Shown: piece after piece, positions 34,274 through 43,028 of the stretch
Layout: every line of letters starts with the position of its first letter
How positions within the stretch are numbered: the first letter of the stretch is position 1
NCBI GenBank assembly: GCA_963698775.1
Contig: CAVOSE010000017.1
Span: 1 to 64,000 of the forward strand
Origin: Thiohalocapsa sp963698775
Lineage (GTDB): Bacteria > Pseudomonadota > Gammaproteobacteria > Chromatiales > Chromatiaceae
Direction of reading: 5' to 3'
DNA length: 64,000 nt
Position numbers and translations under genes: made by a program
The notes under the pieces: model-generated
What the model saw: only the letters and a program-made list of their open reading frames with translations
What the model was told of the DNA's origin: nothing
Database searches by the model: none

Positions 34274-34573
34274 ATGTACAAGACCATGCCCCTCACCGCA
34301 CTCCTGCTCGCCACCGTGAGCCTGGCCGTTACCGCAGCCCTGGTGACCGAACAGGACGAGCCGACGCTACCAGGCTCCGTCCAGACCTCGTCACTGTCGG
34401 CCAACGACAGCTGGGATCGGCGTGGCTCCCGCGATTACAGCGCCACCACGACGCCAGCGGTCCCGACCGCAGCGTTCGATCAGCCGCGACGCGGCGAGCG
34501 AACACCGGCGCCGATCATCGCGGGCAACGCCACGGACACCCCGGACGATTGGGCACGCCGCGGTACGCGCTAA
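34274..34573 (+). CDS. Small exported protein with repeated W-x-RRG-x-R motif
   Basis: I do not recognise this 99-aa protein. It has a clear signal or membrane segment (MPLTALLLATVSLAVTAALV, about 5-24) and a polar, disordered-looking body rich in Thr, Pro and Ala. Two copies of a short motif, WDRRGSR (about 47-53) and WARRGTR (at the C-terminus), enclose a third partial one (PRRGER). GGGAGA lies upstream of the ATG. A perfect inverted repeat follows 36 nt after the stop. Confidence 0.6.
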   Translation: MYKTMPLTALLLATVSLAVTAALVTEQDEPTLPGSVQTSSLSANDSWDRRGSRDYSATTTPAVPTAAFDQPRRGERTPAPIIAGNATDTPDDWARRGTR

Positions 34574-34609
34574 CCCCGGCAATCACCGCGCCGCGCACCT
34601 GCGGCGACG

Positions 34610-34662
34610 AACCTGCGCGACCTGCGACTGGTCATTCCGGCCATTCGCAGGTCGCGCAGGTT
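34610..34662. repeat. Perfect inverted repeat in the 34574-34911 gap
   Basis: AACCTGCGCGACCTGCGA (34610-34627) and its exact reverse complement (34645-34662) form an 18-bp stem with a 17-nt loop. It could terminate the 99-aa gene, though no T-run follows. The rest of this 338-nt gap shows only the strong ribosome site of the next gene. Confidence 0.65.
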
Positions 34663-34911
34663 GGCGGCCATTATCGTTTGATCTCTCACCACGCGCTGGC
34701 GTAGTCTCCTGGGGCGCGCAGGTCTCCTCTGCTCATGCTCCCGCATCGGGCACGACTTCCGCGAGGTTCGCAGTCCGGCGACATTTGCCATTCGTCGGCC
34801 TGGACCGAACACCACAATAGCGCAGGGCCGAGCATCTCGACCGAGGGCGCGCGCGAGCGCCAACACGGTCGCAGGGCATCGGCCCCGCCTCACTAGACCA
34901 GGAGGAAGATC

Positions 34912-35427
34912 ATGAACAAAAAGCATGCCCTGCTCGCCGCCATGCTCGGCACACTGAGCCTCACCGCCGAAAGCGCCAGCTTCATGGATGCGAGTTGGGC
35001 CTCGCAGCTCTGCCAGGCTTGGAACAAGAGCGCCACCCTGACCGGAAAACTCGGCGGAGATAAGTGGGCCGCCAACAATGCCGGCCGCGGGTACAAGACG
35101 ATCCAACTGTACCGGGACGAATGCGGATTGGGCAGCAAAGTCGAGTTGCAGATCTCGGACAAGGACGGGAAGGCCAGCTGTACCTATGGCGGTGCGGTCA
35201 AGAACAAGGATCCCGACTACAAGGTGGATTACCTGATGCACGCCAGCAACAAAAATTGGACTTGCATGGGCGAAGGCTCTTTCGGTTGCGGTGCCATGGG
35301 GGCTATGACCACGGGTAAGCTCAAGTTCAGCGGCCCCAAGGGCGAGGCCATGGGCGTGATGGGGCCGTTCGACGAATTTTTGGTACTGACAGGCAAGGTT
35401 GGCGGCGACAAGGACGCCTGCCCATAG
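34912..35427 (+). CDS. Exported SCP2-like protein
   Basis: A 171-aa protein with a signal peptide (KHALLAAMLGTLSLTAESA). The mature part resembles a sterol-carrier-protein-2 fold: LYRDECGLGSKVELQISD, GKLKFSGPKGEAMGVMGPF and FLVLTGKVGGD. SCP2 domains bind lipids in a hydrophobic tunnel; an exported form may carry lipid in the periplasm. Six cysteines (such as LCQAW, ECGLG, SCTYG, TCMGE, GCGAM) could form disulfides. The start has GGAGGAAG 5 nt upstream. Function is inference from fold-level resemblance. Confidence 0.6.
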   Translation: MNKKHALLAAMLGTLSLTAESASFMDASWASQLCQAWNKSATLTGKLGGDKWAANNAGRGYKTIQLYRDECGLGSKVELQISDKDGKASCTYGGAVKNKDPDYKVDYLMHASNKNWTCMGEGSFGCGAMGAMTTGKLKFSGPKGEAMGVMGPFDEFLVLTGKVGGDKDACP

Positions 35428-35646
35428 CGCAAGCTCGGTCACGGGATGGCCGATTGCCGGCCATCCCGGCCACGTCCCGGTCGGCGCGGAACGCCCGTAG
35501 GGGGAAGGAAGCGCTGCGATTCTTAAAGCACCCAAGTGCTTGAATATGGATCTCTCTACGATCAGGCTCCGGGAATCGCGGAGGTGACATAAAAAGCCTG
35601 TTCTTATACCCTGCTTGATTATCCCGTCCGCCGAGTCCCCTGCCCC

Positions 35647-36183
35647 ATGCGCTTCGAAGTCAGTGATCGAGACATCAAGAAGGCGAATATCCCGCACGAG
35701 ATTTTTTTGACCAATCTCATTGGCAACCACATTTTGATGGCGGTTGCCGCAGGTGGCATCGCCGGCAGCTTTCCGTGGGTGATGGCGGCGATCCCGGTGA
35801 TCTCGTTCGCCATGCTCGGCTATACCCTCTGGCGGGCGCGCCAATCCTTAACGCGGGATCCCTGGTACGTGATGTGTCATTGGCAGGTCTGCGCCAGACG
35901 CAGCCGCATCTTCATCGTTATGCTGTTGTTGCTACTGATGGTCGTAGCACTGGGCTGGGCCGGCCATGTCTACGGCGGTATGATGAAGGAGGCGATGATA
36001 GCGCTGGTGGTCGGCGCTGGAATCCTGCCTGTGATGGGGACGATACTGGTGCTGATCATCATTGAGTCCGACGCCCTGTACCACGCCAATCAGGCAAAAC
36101 TGCCTGACTGGGTGGTTGCCCGCTTTCCGAATCCAGACGCGAAGGTGATCGCAGACGACCCAACCGCGCCGGCGGTTGGTTAG
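35647..36183 (+). CDS. Conserved membrane protein of unknown function
   Basis: A 178-aa polytopic protein with about four hydrophobic segments: around 24-42 (HILMAVAAGGIAGSF), 45-62, 90-110 (IFIVMLLLLLMVVALGW) and 118-140. The soluble C-terminus ends in a Pro/Ala tail. I cannot name a family. It is convergent with dsbA (87 nt apart) and has no clear operon partner. Confidence 0.6.
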   Translation: MRFEVSDRDIKKANIPHEIFLTNLIGNHILMAVAAGGIAGSFPWVMAAIPVISFAMLGYTLWRARQSLTRDPWYVMCHWQVCARRSRIFIVMLLLLLMVVALGWAGHVYGGMMKEAMIALVVGAGILPVMGTILVLIIIESDALYHANQAKLPDWVVARFPNPDAKVIADDPTAPAVG

Positions 36184-36270
36184 CGCAATCGGCTCACACC
36201 TTTGCCCTGCGCAAACAACCCTTTCGCCGAGACAACGGGTTGCGAGGAACGCGCGAAGGCTGACGCTAGC

Positions 36271-37035
36271 CTACTCGGTCTTGCTGCCCGCTTCCGGCGA
36301 CGATTCCGGTGCGGACTCAGACTCCGATAACGCCGCCGCATTGCTTGCTGAATCAGCCTTTGTCTCTTCGGCGACGAGCTGATTCACCACCTCGAACATC
36401 TTGGCCGTGCTGCCGGTTTGCGTGGCGCTGGTGACAAACTTGCCATTGACGACGATGGCCGGCACGCCATCGATATTGTAACGACGCACCAAATCGCCGG
36501 ATTTACGCACCTTCATATCCACCGGGAACGAGTTGTACGCCTTTCGGAAGGCCTCCTCGTCAATGCCCTGTTCCGCGGCGAAGGCGATGATCTCTTGGTC
36601 AGTGAAGATCTTGCGCCGCTCGGTGTGGAGCGCCTTGAACAGCGGTTCGTGCAGTTGATCCAATTGGCCCAGCATCTCGGCGGCGTAGAAGGCCTTCGCG
36701 TGGGGCACCCAGCGCTGCGCCGCCGCCGCGGGCATGCGTCGGAAGCTTACCCCGTCGGGTTTGGTGGCGAGCCACTGCTGGATGGGCTCCTCCAGGTGAT
36801 AGCAGTGCGGGCAGCCATACCAAAACAGCTCCAACACCTCGACGTCGTCACCCTCCTCAAGGCGTGCGGGCTCCTGCACGACACTGTAGTCAATCCCCTC
36901 GTCGATACCAACGTCGATCAGTTGGGCCGAGGAAGGTGTCGGCGTCAGCATGGAGGCGGCGACAAACATGGCCAGCCCAAAAAGACCGCCAAGGTGGTCT
37001 CTGGTCAAGATCGGAACGTTGGGTCGTGCAGTCAT
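36271..37035 (-). CDS. dsbA: Thiol:disulfide interchange protein DsbA
   Basis: DsbA introduces disulfide bonds into exported proteins. The 254-aa protein has a signal peptide (LFGLAMFVAASMLTPTPSSA), then the thioredoxin-fold active site FWYGCPHCYHLE and the cis-proline region IDGVPAIVVNGKF. The C-terminus carries an extra acidic Ser/Glu-rich tail of about 30 residues (ALSESESAPESSPE). ATG 37035 or 37038 are both possible. Disulfide-containing exported proteins near it (SCP2-like, DUF4124) are plausible clients. Confidence 0.95.
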   Translation of the reverse strand: MTARPNVPILTRDHLGGLFGLAMFVAASMLTPTPSSAQLIDVGIDEGIDYSVVQEPARLEEGDDVEVLELFWYGCPHCYHLEEPIQQWLATKPDGVSFRRMPAAAAQRWVPHAKAFYAAEMLGQLDQLHEPLFKALHTERRKIFTDQEIIAFAAEQGIDEEAFRKAYNSFPVDMKVRKSGDLVRRYNIDGVPAIVVNGKFVTSATQTGSTAKMFEVVNQLVAEETKADSASNAAALSESESAPESSPEAGSKTE

Positions 37036-37141
37036 CAAGGATTCTCCTGTGAAAATAGGGCGCCCGCGCTTGCCCCGCTGGGGACGCCGCTGGCGGAAGT
37101 AATGTATGGGCGGCCGGAGCCGTAACCGAAGCCCACGCGCG

Positions 37142-38056
37142 TCATGCAGCGACCGGGTGCAACAAATAATCCAGCACCAGGCCGAGAAAAATGGCCATGC
37201 CGAAGTAGTTGTTATTGAGGAATGCGATAAAACAACACCCCGGCTCGCGCGTGCGAATCAGCCACTGTTGCTGCGCTGCCAACACCGCCGCGGCGCCAAG
37301 CCCGCCGAAGTAGGCCCAGCCGCGCCCGGCGGCAAGGCCGACATACACCAGCAGCGCCAACATCAGCATCTGCAGCAGGCCGATGATCAGGCGGTCGTAG
37401 CGACCGAACAGGATGGCCGTGGACTTGATGCCGATCTTAAGGTCGTCGTCGCGATCGACCATGGCGTACTCGGTATCGTAGATCAACGCCCAGATCACGG
37501 TACTTGCGAACAACACCCAGGTCCAGCCCGGGATAGCACCTTGAATGGCGGTGAAGGCCATCGGCACCGCCCAGCCAAAGGCGGCGCCGAGAAACAACTG
37601 CGGCACGTGGGTAAAGCGCTTCATGAACGGGTAGATCATCGCCAGCGACACCGCCACCACCGACATGGCCACCGTCTGCCAGTTCAACAGCAGCACGAGG
37701 CCGAACGCCGCCAGGCTCAGCAGCAGGAACACGCCGATCGCCTCGACCGGTGAAATCAACCGTTGGGCCAGCGGTCGGGCACTGGTGCGGGCCACATGGG
37801 CATCGAAGTCACGATCGGCGAAGTCGTTGATGGCGCAGCCCGCGGAACGCATCAGCACCACGCCAGCAACGAAGATGACCGCGACCTGCCAGGGCGGGCG
37901 GCCTTCCCCTGCCAGCCACAAGGCCCACAGCGCCGGCCACATGAGCAAGAAGATGCCGATGGGCTTGTGTAAGCGCACGAGCTTGACGTAGGCATCGAGG
38001 CGTTCGCGCCAGGTTGGCGGCCTAGGGGTTCCGAGCTTGATCTCCGGGAGCGACAT
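37142..38056 (-). CDS. ubiA: 4-hydroxybenzoate octaprenyltransferase
   Basis: UbiA attaches the polyprenyl tail to 4-hydroxybenzoate in ubiquinone synthesis. The 304-aa membrane protein has about eight helices and both Asp-rich motifs: NDFADRDFD near residue 97 and YDTEYAMVDRDDDLKIG near 190. Start ATG 38056 gives the family N-terminus (PPTWRERLDAYVKLVRLHKP). It lies about 100 nt after the dsbA start; ubiC is not adjacent. Confidence 0.96.
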   Translation of the reverse strand: MSLPEIKLGTPRPPTWRERLDAYVKLVRLHKPIGIFLLMWPALWALWLAGEGRPPWQVAVIFVAGVVLMRSAGCAINDFADRDFDAHVARTSARPLAQRLISPVEAIGVFLLLSLAAFGLVLLLNWQTVAMSVVAVSLAMIYPFMKRFTHVPQLFLGAAFGWAVPMAFTAIQGAIPGWTWVLFASTVIWALIYDTEYAMVDRDDDLKIGIKSTAILFGRYDRLIIGLLQMLMLALLVYVGLAAGRGWAYFGGLGAAAVLAAQQQWLIRTREPGCCFIAFLNNNYFGMAIFLGLVLDYLLHPVAA

Positions 38057-38188
38057 GCTGATTGAGGCAACTGCTGGCTGACTGACAAACTGACGGGGAG
38101 CACGCCATCGCCGGTGCGCTGGTCCCAAGGCGAGCCGCGGATTATGGCATAGGGAGGAACGCGACCGCAGCGCCGGCGGCCCACGCCA

Positions 38189-38306
38189 GCAATTCCAAAT
38201 TTGCCCTGATCCTATCGTTGGCCTGGCGAAGTTTAGCCAGCCACGGCCGCTGTTACGGAGCTAAAGCTCCGTACTCCAGGCGTAAACTGGCCAAATTTGA
38301 AATTGC
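38189..38306. repeat. Compound palindromic element between ubiA and recG
   Basis: Outer arms GCAATTCCAAATTTGCC (38189-38205) and its inverted counterpart GGCCAAATTTGAAATTGC (38289-38306) enclose a perfect hairpin TACGGAGCT-AA-AGCTCCGTA (38254-38273). The whole about 118-nt block looks like one non-coding mobile palindrome, sitting between the starts/ends of ubiA and recG. Confidence 0.6.
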
Positions 38307-38325
38307 GGGGCATACGCAGCCCGCC

Positions 38326-40443
38326 TCACACTCGGCCATACTCCTCGCGGTCACCAAGCCAACGGCGGATCATCGGCGCCACGTGCTCCGGCCACTGGGC
38401 CAACATGCGGTCGGCGCCCTGCTGCGCGGCAAACACCAGGTGCTTGTCCCGCAATGGGTCCGCGAGGCGGAACTGCGCGCTGCCGGCCTGCCGGGTGCCG
38501 AGCACCTCGCCGGCACCGCGCATCTTCAGGTCGGCATCGGCGATGGCGAAGCCGCTGGTCTCGCGGCGCAGGATGGCGAGCCGCTCGTGGGCTGCGGCAC
38601 TGAGCGGCGGGTGATACAACAGGAGACAGAAGCTCTCCACCTGGCCACGGCCGACGCGCCCGCGCAGCTGATGCAGTTGGGCTAGGCCCAGGCGCTCCGG
38701 ATTCTCGATGATCATCAGGCTCGCATTGGGCACGTCCACGCCCACCTCGATCACCGTGGTCGCCACCAGCAGATCCAGGTCGCCGGCCTTGAAGGCGGCC
38801 ATCACCGGCTCGCGCTCGGCGGCCTTCACTCGACCGTGCACTAGGCCGATGCGCAGCTCCGGCAGGCTCTCGCTCAGGGCCGCCGCGGTGTCCTCGGCCG
38901 CCTGTGCCTGCAACGCCTCCGACTCCTCCACCAGCGTGCAGACCCAGTAGGCCTGCCGGCCACCGGCGCAGGCCTGACGCACCCGCTCGATGACCTCGTC
39001 GCGCCGAGTGTCCGGCACGGCAACGGTGGTAATGGGCGTGCGCCCCGGCGGCAGCTCGTCGATGATCGACAGATCCAGGTCCGCGTACACCGACATCGCC
39101 AGCGACCGCGGGATCGGCGTCGCGGTCATGATCAACTGATGCGGCGTGCCGCCGTCGCGATGACCCTTTTCGCGCAACCGCATGCGCTGATGCACGCCAA
39201 AGCGGTGTTGCTCGTCGATGATGGCGAGGCCGAGTTCGGCAAACACCACCTCGTCTTGAAACAACGCATGGGTACCAACCACGACCCGCGCCTCGCCGCT
39301 GCCTATACGCTGCAAGATCGCGGCACGCTCGGCGCCCTTGTGCCGACCGGCGAGCCAGGGCACGTCCAGCCCCAGGGGCTCGAGCCAGCCACGCAGGCTT
39401 TGCAGGTGCTGTTCCGCGAGTAACTCGGTCGGCGCCATCAAGGCCACCTGATGTCCGGCCTCCACCGCTTGCAATGCGGCCAGCGCACCGACCACGGTCT
39501 TGCCGGACCCGACATCGCCCTGCAACAGCCGCATCATCGGCAACGGTTGCGCGAGATCGCTGGCGATCTCGTCCAGCACCCGCTGCTGCGCGCCCGTGAG
39601 CCGAAAGGCCAGCGATGCTAGCAGGCGCCCGCGCAGTGCACCATCGCCCTGGAGCACGGGCGCCGCGACCTCGCGTCGGCGCCGACGCAGGCGCCGCAGC
39701 GCCAACTGATGCGCCAACATCTCATCAAAGGCGAGTCGCAGGCAGGCCGGATGACTGCGCTCCAGCAACGCCGCCACCGGCGCATCCGGCGGCGGACGGT
39801 GCAGATAGAACAGGGCCTCGGCCAAGCTCGGCAGCCGCAGCGGATTGGCAATCGCCGATGGCACCCAGTCGCGCAGGCCGTCGGGCGACGCCGCCAGCAG
39901 CGCCAGGGCCTGATCGATCAGGCCACGCCATGAGATCTGCTGCATGCCCTCGGTGGAGGGATAGACCGGTGTTAGGGCCTCGCCAACCGCGACTGCATCC
40001 GAGTCCTGTTGCTGCTGCACCTCCGGGTGCACCATCTCCAGTGACTGCGGACCCTCGCGCACCTCACCAAAGCAGCGCAGTGCGCGACCGCGGCCCATGG
40101 CCTCGGACTGCGCCGGCGAGAAGTGGAAAAAGCGCAGCATGATGCCGCCGCCGCTCGCGTCGTTGATCCAGACCTTCAACGAACGGCGGCGGCCGAACGC
40201 GATTTGGGCATCACTGATCACGCCCTCCACCAACGCCTCGTCGCCGGCGCGCAACTCGCTGAGGGGCCGCAAGCGGGTGCGGTCCTGATACCGGCTGGGC
40301 AAGTGAAACAGCAGATCCTGCACGGTTGCGATGCGCAGCCGTTGCAGCCGCTCCAGCATCCGCGGCCCGACTCGCTTGAGCCGGTCGACCGGGATCTGGT
40401 CCAATGCCGTCTGAGGTGAAGTTTGGGGGGAGTCCGTCGCCAC
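38326..40443 (-). CDS. recG: ATP-dependent DNA helicase RecG
   Basis: RecG remodels stalled replication forks and Holliday junctions. The wedge/OB domain occupies roughly residues 50-200. Walker A is LLQGDVGSGKTVVGALA, motif II is IIDEQHRFG, and later helicase motifs include ITMTATPIPRSLAMSVYAD-like (TATPIPRSLAMS), ATTVIEVGVDVPNASLM and QLRGRVGRG. A GTG at 40443 (705 aa) fits the family N-terminus (ALDQIPVDRLKRVGP). The longer ATG at 40491 would overlap the divergent yjbQ start by 10 nt, so it is less likely. Confidence 0.96.
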   Translation of the reverse strand: MATDSPQTSPQTALDQIPVDRLKRVGPRMLERLQRLRIATVQDLLFHLPSRYQDRTRLRPLSELRAGDEALVEGVISDAQIAFGRRRSLKVWINDASGGGIMLRFFHFSPAQSEAMGRGRALRCFGEVREGPQSLEMVHPEVQQQQDSDAVAVGEALTPVYPSTEGMQQISWRGLIDQALALLAASPDGLRDWVPSAIANPLRLPSLAEALFYLHRPPPDAPVAALLERSHPACLRLAFDEMLAHQLALRRLRRRRREVAAPVLQGDGALRGRLLASLAFRLTGAQQRVLDEIASDLAQPLPMMRLLQGDVGSGKTVVGALAALQAVEAGHQVALMAPTELLAEQHLQSLRGWLEPLGLDVPWLAGRHKGAERAAILQRIGSGEARVVVGTHALFQDEVVFAELGLAIIDEQHRFGVHQRMRLREKGHRDGGTPHQLIMTATPIPRSLAMSVYADLDLSIIDELPPGRTPITTVAVPDTRRDEVIERVRQACAGGRQAYWVCTLVEESEALQAQAAEDTAAALSESLPELRIGLVHGRVKAAEREPVMAAFKAGDLDLLVATTVIEVGVDVPNASLMIIENPERLGLAQLHQLRGRVGRGQVESFCLLLYHPPLSAAAHERLAILRRETSGFAIADADLKMRGAGEVLGTRQAGSAQFRLADPLRDKHLVFAAQQGADRMLAQWPEHVAPMIRRWLGDREEYGRV

Positions 40444-40481
40444 CGGTGCGGACCGATTCAGTTGGCAGCCGGAGCCGGAAG

Positions 40482-40901
40482 ATGATTGCACAACACCACT
40501 TCGAGGTCGCGACCCGCGGGCGCGGCACCTACGACATCACGCGCCGGGTAGCCGACGCCGTCCGCGGCAGCAGCATTGCCACCGGGCTGTGCCATGTGTT
40601 CTTGCACCACACCAGTGCGTCGCTGATCCTGTGCGAAAACGCCGACCCCACCGTGCGGCGCGACCTGGAAGCCTTCATGGCGCGTCTGGTGCCCGACGGC
40701 GACCGGCTGTTGGAGCACACCGACGAGGGGCCGGACGACATGCCGGCGCACATCCGCGCCATCCTGACCAAGATGGACCTGACGCTGCCGATCAGCGCCG
40801 GGCGCTGCGCGCTCGGGACCTGGCAGGGGATCTACCTGTACGAGCATCGCACGGCGGCGCACCATCGGCAGGTGACCGTGACACTGCAAGGCGAAACCTG
40901 A
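40482..40901 (+). CDS. yjbQ: YjbQ-family protein (UPF0047)
   Basis: A 139-aa protein of the YjbQ family, some of which show weak thiamine phosphate synthase activity; the physiological role is unclear. Conserved elements are TYDITRRVADAV, the metal-site motif FLHHTSASLILCENADPTVRRDL split here as FLHHTSASL and ENADPTVRRDL, EGPDDMPAHIRA and GTWQGIYLYEHR. GGAG at 40471 supports ATG 40482. It is divergent from recG with starts only about 40 nt apart. Confidence 0.93.
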   Translation: MIAQHHFEVATRGRGTYDITRRVADAVRGSSIATGLCHVFLHHTSASLILCENADPTVRRDLEAFMARLVPDGDRLLEHTDEGPDDMPAHIRAILTKMDLTLPISAGRCALGTWQGIYLYEHRTAAHHRQVTVTLQGET

Positions 40902-40904
40902 ACT

Positions 40905-41016
40905 GGGAGCGCCGGCCTTCCGACCGGCGCGTGATATGGGGTCGATGCAATCAACGGTGCCCCCGTAACTGGAGGCTCGAACCTGCCTGCGCGTCGACTG
41001 GAAAGTCGGCGCTCCC
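40905..41016. repeat. REP-like inverted repeat, family B
   Basis: Left arm GGGAGCGCCGGCCTTCCGAC (from 40905) pairs imperfectly with the right arm ending CGGCGCTCCC (40989-41016) over about 27 nt, with a 57-nt spacer. A related half occurs at 55992-56019. It lies between convergent yjbQ and mltB. Confidence 0.7.
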
Positions 41017-41052
41017 GAAGGTGCATCCGCCGCATCGACCACAGCCACCCAC

Positions 41053-42276
41053 TCAGCCCGCCGGCCCCACCGCCAACGGTTGCTGCGTCACCCGCAGGGT
41101 AGGCCCGCCGCCGCCTCGGCGTGCGCGCAATGACTGCGCCAGCTGATGGACCGTCATCGCATAGTAGGTGCTGTGGTTGTAGCGGGTGATGACGTAGAAG
41201 TTCTCGAACCCGAGCCAGTATTCATAGCCACCGGCGGCATCGAGCCGCAGCAGGCTCACCTGCTGATCCTGTGGCAGCGCAACGGCGGGACGCAGCCCCT
41301 GTGCCTGTAGACTACTCACCGAGTAGTTCGTCTTGAAACCGGTATCCATGCTCTGCGGCAGACCAGACCCGCCGGAGGCCCTAGCCGTCACCTGCTGCCC
41401 CGTCTGCCAGCCGTGCTTGTTGAAATAGTGGGCGACGCTACCGATGGCGTCTTCCGGGTCCCACAGGTTGCGGCGACCGTCGCGGTCGAAGTCCACCGCG
41501 TATTTCTGGTAGCTCGACGGCATGAACTGGCCGAGGCCCATGGCGCCGGCGAAGGAGCCGACCGGTTGGAACGGATCGACGCCCTGTTCCTTGGACATGA
41601 TCAAGAACTGCTCCAGTTCATCGGAGAAGTAAGCCGAGCGGCGCGGATAGTCGAACGCCAGCGTCGACAACGCATCGACGATGCGATGCTTGCCCATATA
41701 GCCGCCCCACTTGGTCTCGATGCCGATGATGGCAACAATGTATTCCGGCGGCACGCCGTACTGCTGCGAGGCACGGTTCAGCGTCGCCGCGTGCCGGCTC
41801 CAAAACGCATCGCCCTTGCCCAGCATATCGCCCGTGATGTGCTTGGACCGATAACGCGTCCAGGCGCCGGTGGGACCCGAGGCGGGCTTCCACTGCCGAT
41901 TCATGTACTCCAGTATCCAGGGGTCGCGCTTCACCCGCGAGAACACGGCCACCAGTTCCGATCGGCTAAAGCCCTGGCGTTGCATGCGGTCGATGAATGC
42001 CTCCACGTTGGCACGGCCGGCATAGTCTCCGGACACCAGCCGCGGCCCGTTAGTCACCGCGGAGCTGGCGCCGCGGGTTTGCTCGGCATAGACATCGAGC
42101 CGCGCCAGCGACGTGTCGGTCGGCGACCGATCGGACAGCGAGCGGCTGACATCGCTGCGCACCAGACGCGGTTTGGCCTGTGCGGTGGACACCGTCGTGT
42201 CCTTGGTGGGCTTGGACCCGCAGCCGACCAGCGGCACGATGACACTGAACGCGGCAATCAACGCAATCAAACGCAT
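41053..42276 (-). CDS. mltB: Lytic murein transglycosylase B
   Basis: MltB cleaves peptidoglycan glycan strands to 1,6-anhydro products. The 407-aa lipoprotein has a signal with lipobox VPLVGC near residue 20. The catalytic Glu is in IVAIIGIETKWGGYMGKH. Other family motifs are SFAGAMGLGQFMPSSYQKYA and WDPEDAIGSVAHYFNKHGW. The C-terminus is FENFYVITRYNHSTYYAMTV. ATG 42276 is set by the lipoprotein signal; a longer frame starts at 42357. A Ser/Thr-rich linker (about 25-75) precedes the domain. Confidence 0.95.
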   Translation of the reverse strand: MRLIALIAAFSVIVPLVGCGSKPTKDTTVSTAQAKPRLVRSDVSRSLSDRSPTDTSLARLDVYAEQTRGASSAVTNGPRLVSGDYAGRANVEAFIDRMQRQGFSRSELVAVFSRVKRDPWILEYMNRQWKPASGPTGAWTRYRSKHITGDMLGKGDAFWSRHAATLNRASQQYGVPPEYIVAIIGIETKWGGYMGKHRIVDALSTLAFDYPRRSAYFSDELEQFLIMSKEQGVDPFQPVGSFAGAMGLGQFMPSSYQKYAVDFDRDGRRNLWDPEDAIGSVAHYFNKHGWQTGQQVTARASGGSGLPQSMDTGFKTNYSVSSLQAQGLRPAVALPQDQQVSLLRLDAAGGYEYWLGFENFYVITRYNHSTYYAMTVHQLAQSLRARRGGGGPTLRVTQQPLAVGPAG

Positions 42277-42375
42277 GAGCTTCCCCGCAGAATGAGTAAC
42301 TTGTGGCGCAATGCTAAACTGAACGCGAACCATTAGCGAGTACCGCGAAACAGACAAGAGGCGGCGGATTGCGGA

Positions 42376-42762
42376 TCAGGCGCCGAGCACCAGCACCGCA
42401 TCCATCTCCACCGCGGCGCCCTTGGGCAGCGACGCGACACCAATCGCGGCACGAGCCGGGTAGGGCTCGCTGAAGTACTCCGCCATGACCTGATTCACCA
42501 GCGGAAAGTGCGCCAGATCGGTGAGGAAGATGTTCAGCTTGACCAGGTCCGACAAGTCGCCGCCGGTGGCGCGGGCCACGGCCTGGAGATTATCGAAGAC
42601 ACGCCGAATCTGCGCCTCCATGTCGCCGTCGACCAGCTCCATGGTCGCCGGCACCAGCGGGATCTGCCCGGACAGATACACGGTATCGCCGACGCGAACG
42701 GCCTGGGAATAGGTACCGATGGCCTGGGGTGCCTGATCGGTATGGATGATTTGCTTGACCAT
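42376..42762 (-). CDS. ridA: RidA-family enamine/imine deaminase
   Basis: RidA hydrolyses reactive 2-aminoacrylate and related imines from PLP enzymes. The 128-aa protein carries QAPQAIGTYSQAVRVGDTVY, LSGQIPLVPATMELVDGD and the catalytic Arg/Glu region YPARAAIGVASLPKGAAVEMD. It starts at ATG 42762. It lies upstream of mltB on the same strand; in many relatives ridA follows spoT or precedes recG, which here is 2 kb away. Confidence 0.95.
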   Translation of the reverse strand: MVKQIIHTDQAPQAIGTYSQAVRVGDTVYLSGQIPLVPATMELVDGDMEAQIRRVFDNLQAVARATGGDLSDLVKLNIFLTDLAHFPLVNQVMAEYFSEPYPARAAIGVASLPKGAAVEMDAVLVLGA

Positions 42763-43028
42763 GGGATGCCTCGGTTTACAGTGGTCAGGGGCACGTGACA
42801 ATTGCCGCGTACCCCAGCGAGTCTCGTAGTCTCGTAGGATGGGTAGAGCGCAGCGAAACACATCGAGCTTCGGAATGGGAGGGGTCTGAACGATGGCGAC
42901 AACGGACCCGAAGTCCCGCAACATAGGCGACTGCTCACAGCGGGTCAATGCACGAGCAAAAGCGCGGCATCCCTGCACGCCAAGCATACGCGCGGCTCGA
43001 TTCTGGCCACCCCCTGCGCACCCGTACC

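Noticed and set aside
40444..40491. Longer recG start (ATG 40491)
   Set aside because: It would overlap the divergent yjbQ start by 10 nt and add a Ser/Pro-rich tail not expected in RecG; GTG 40443 fits better.
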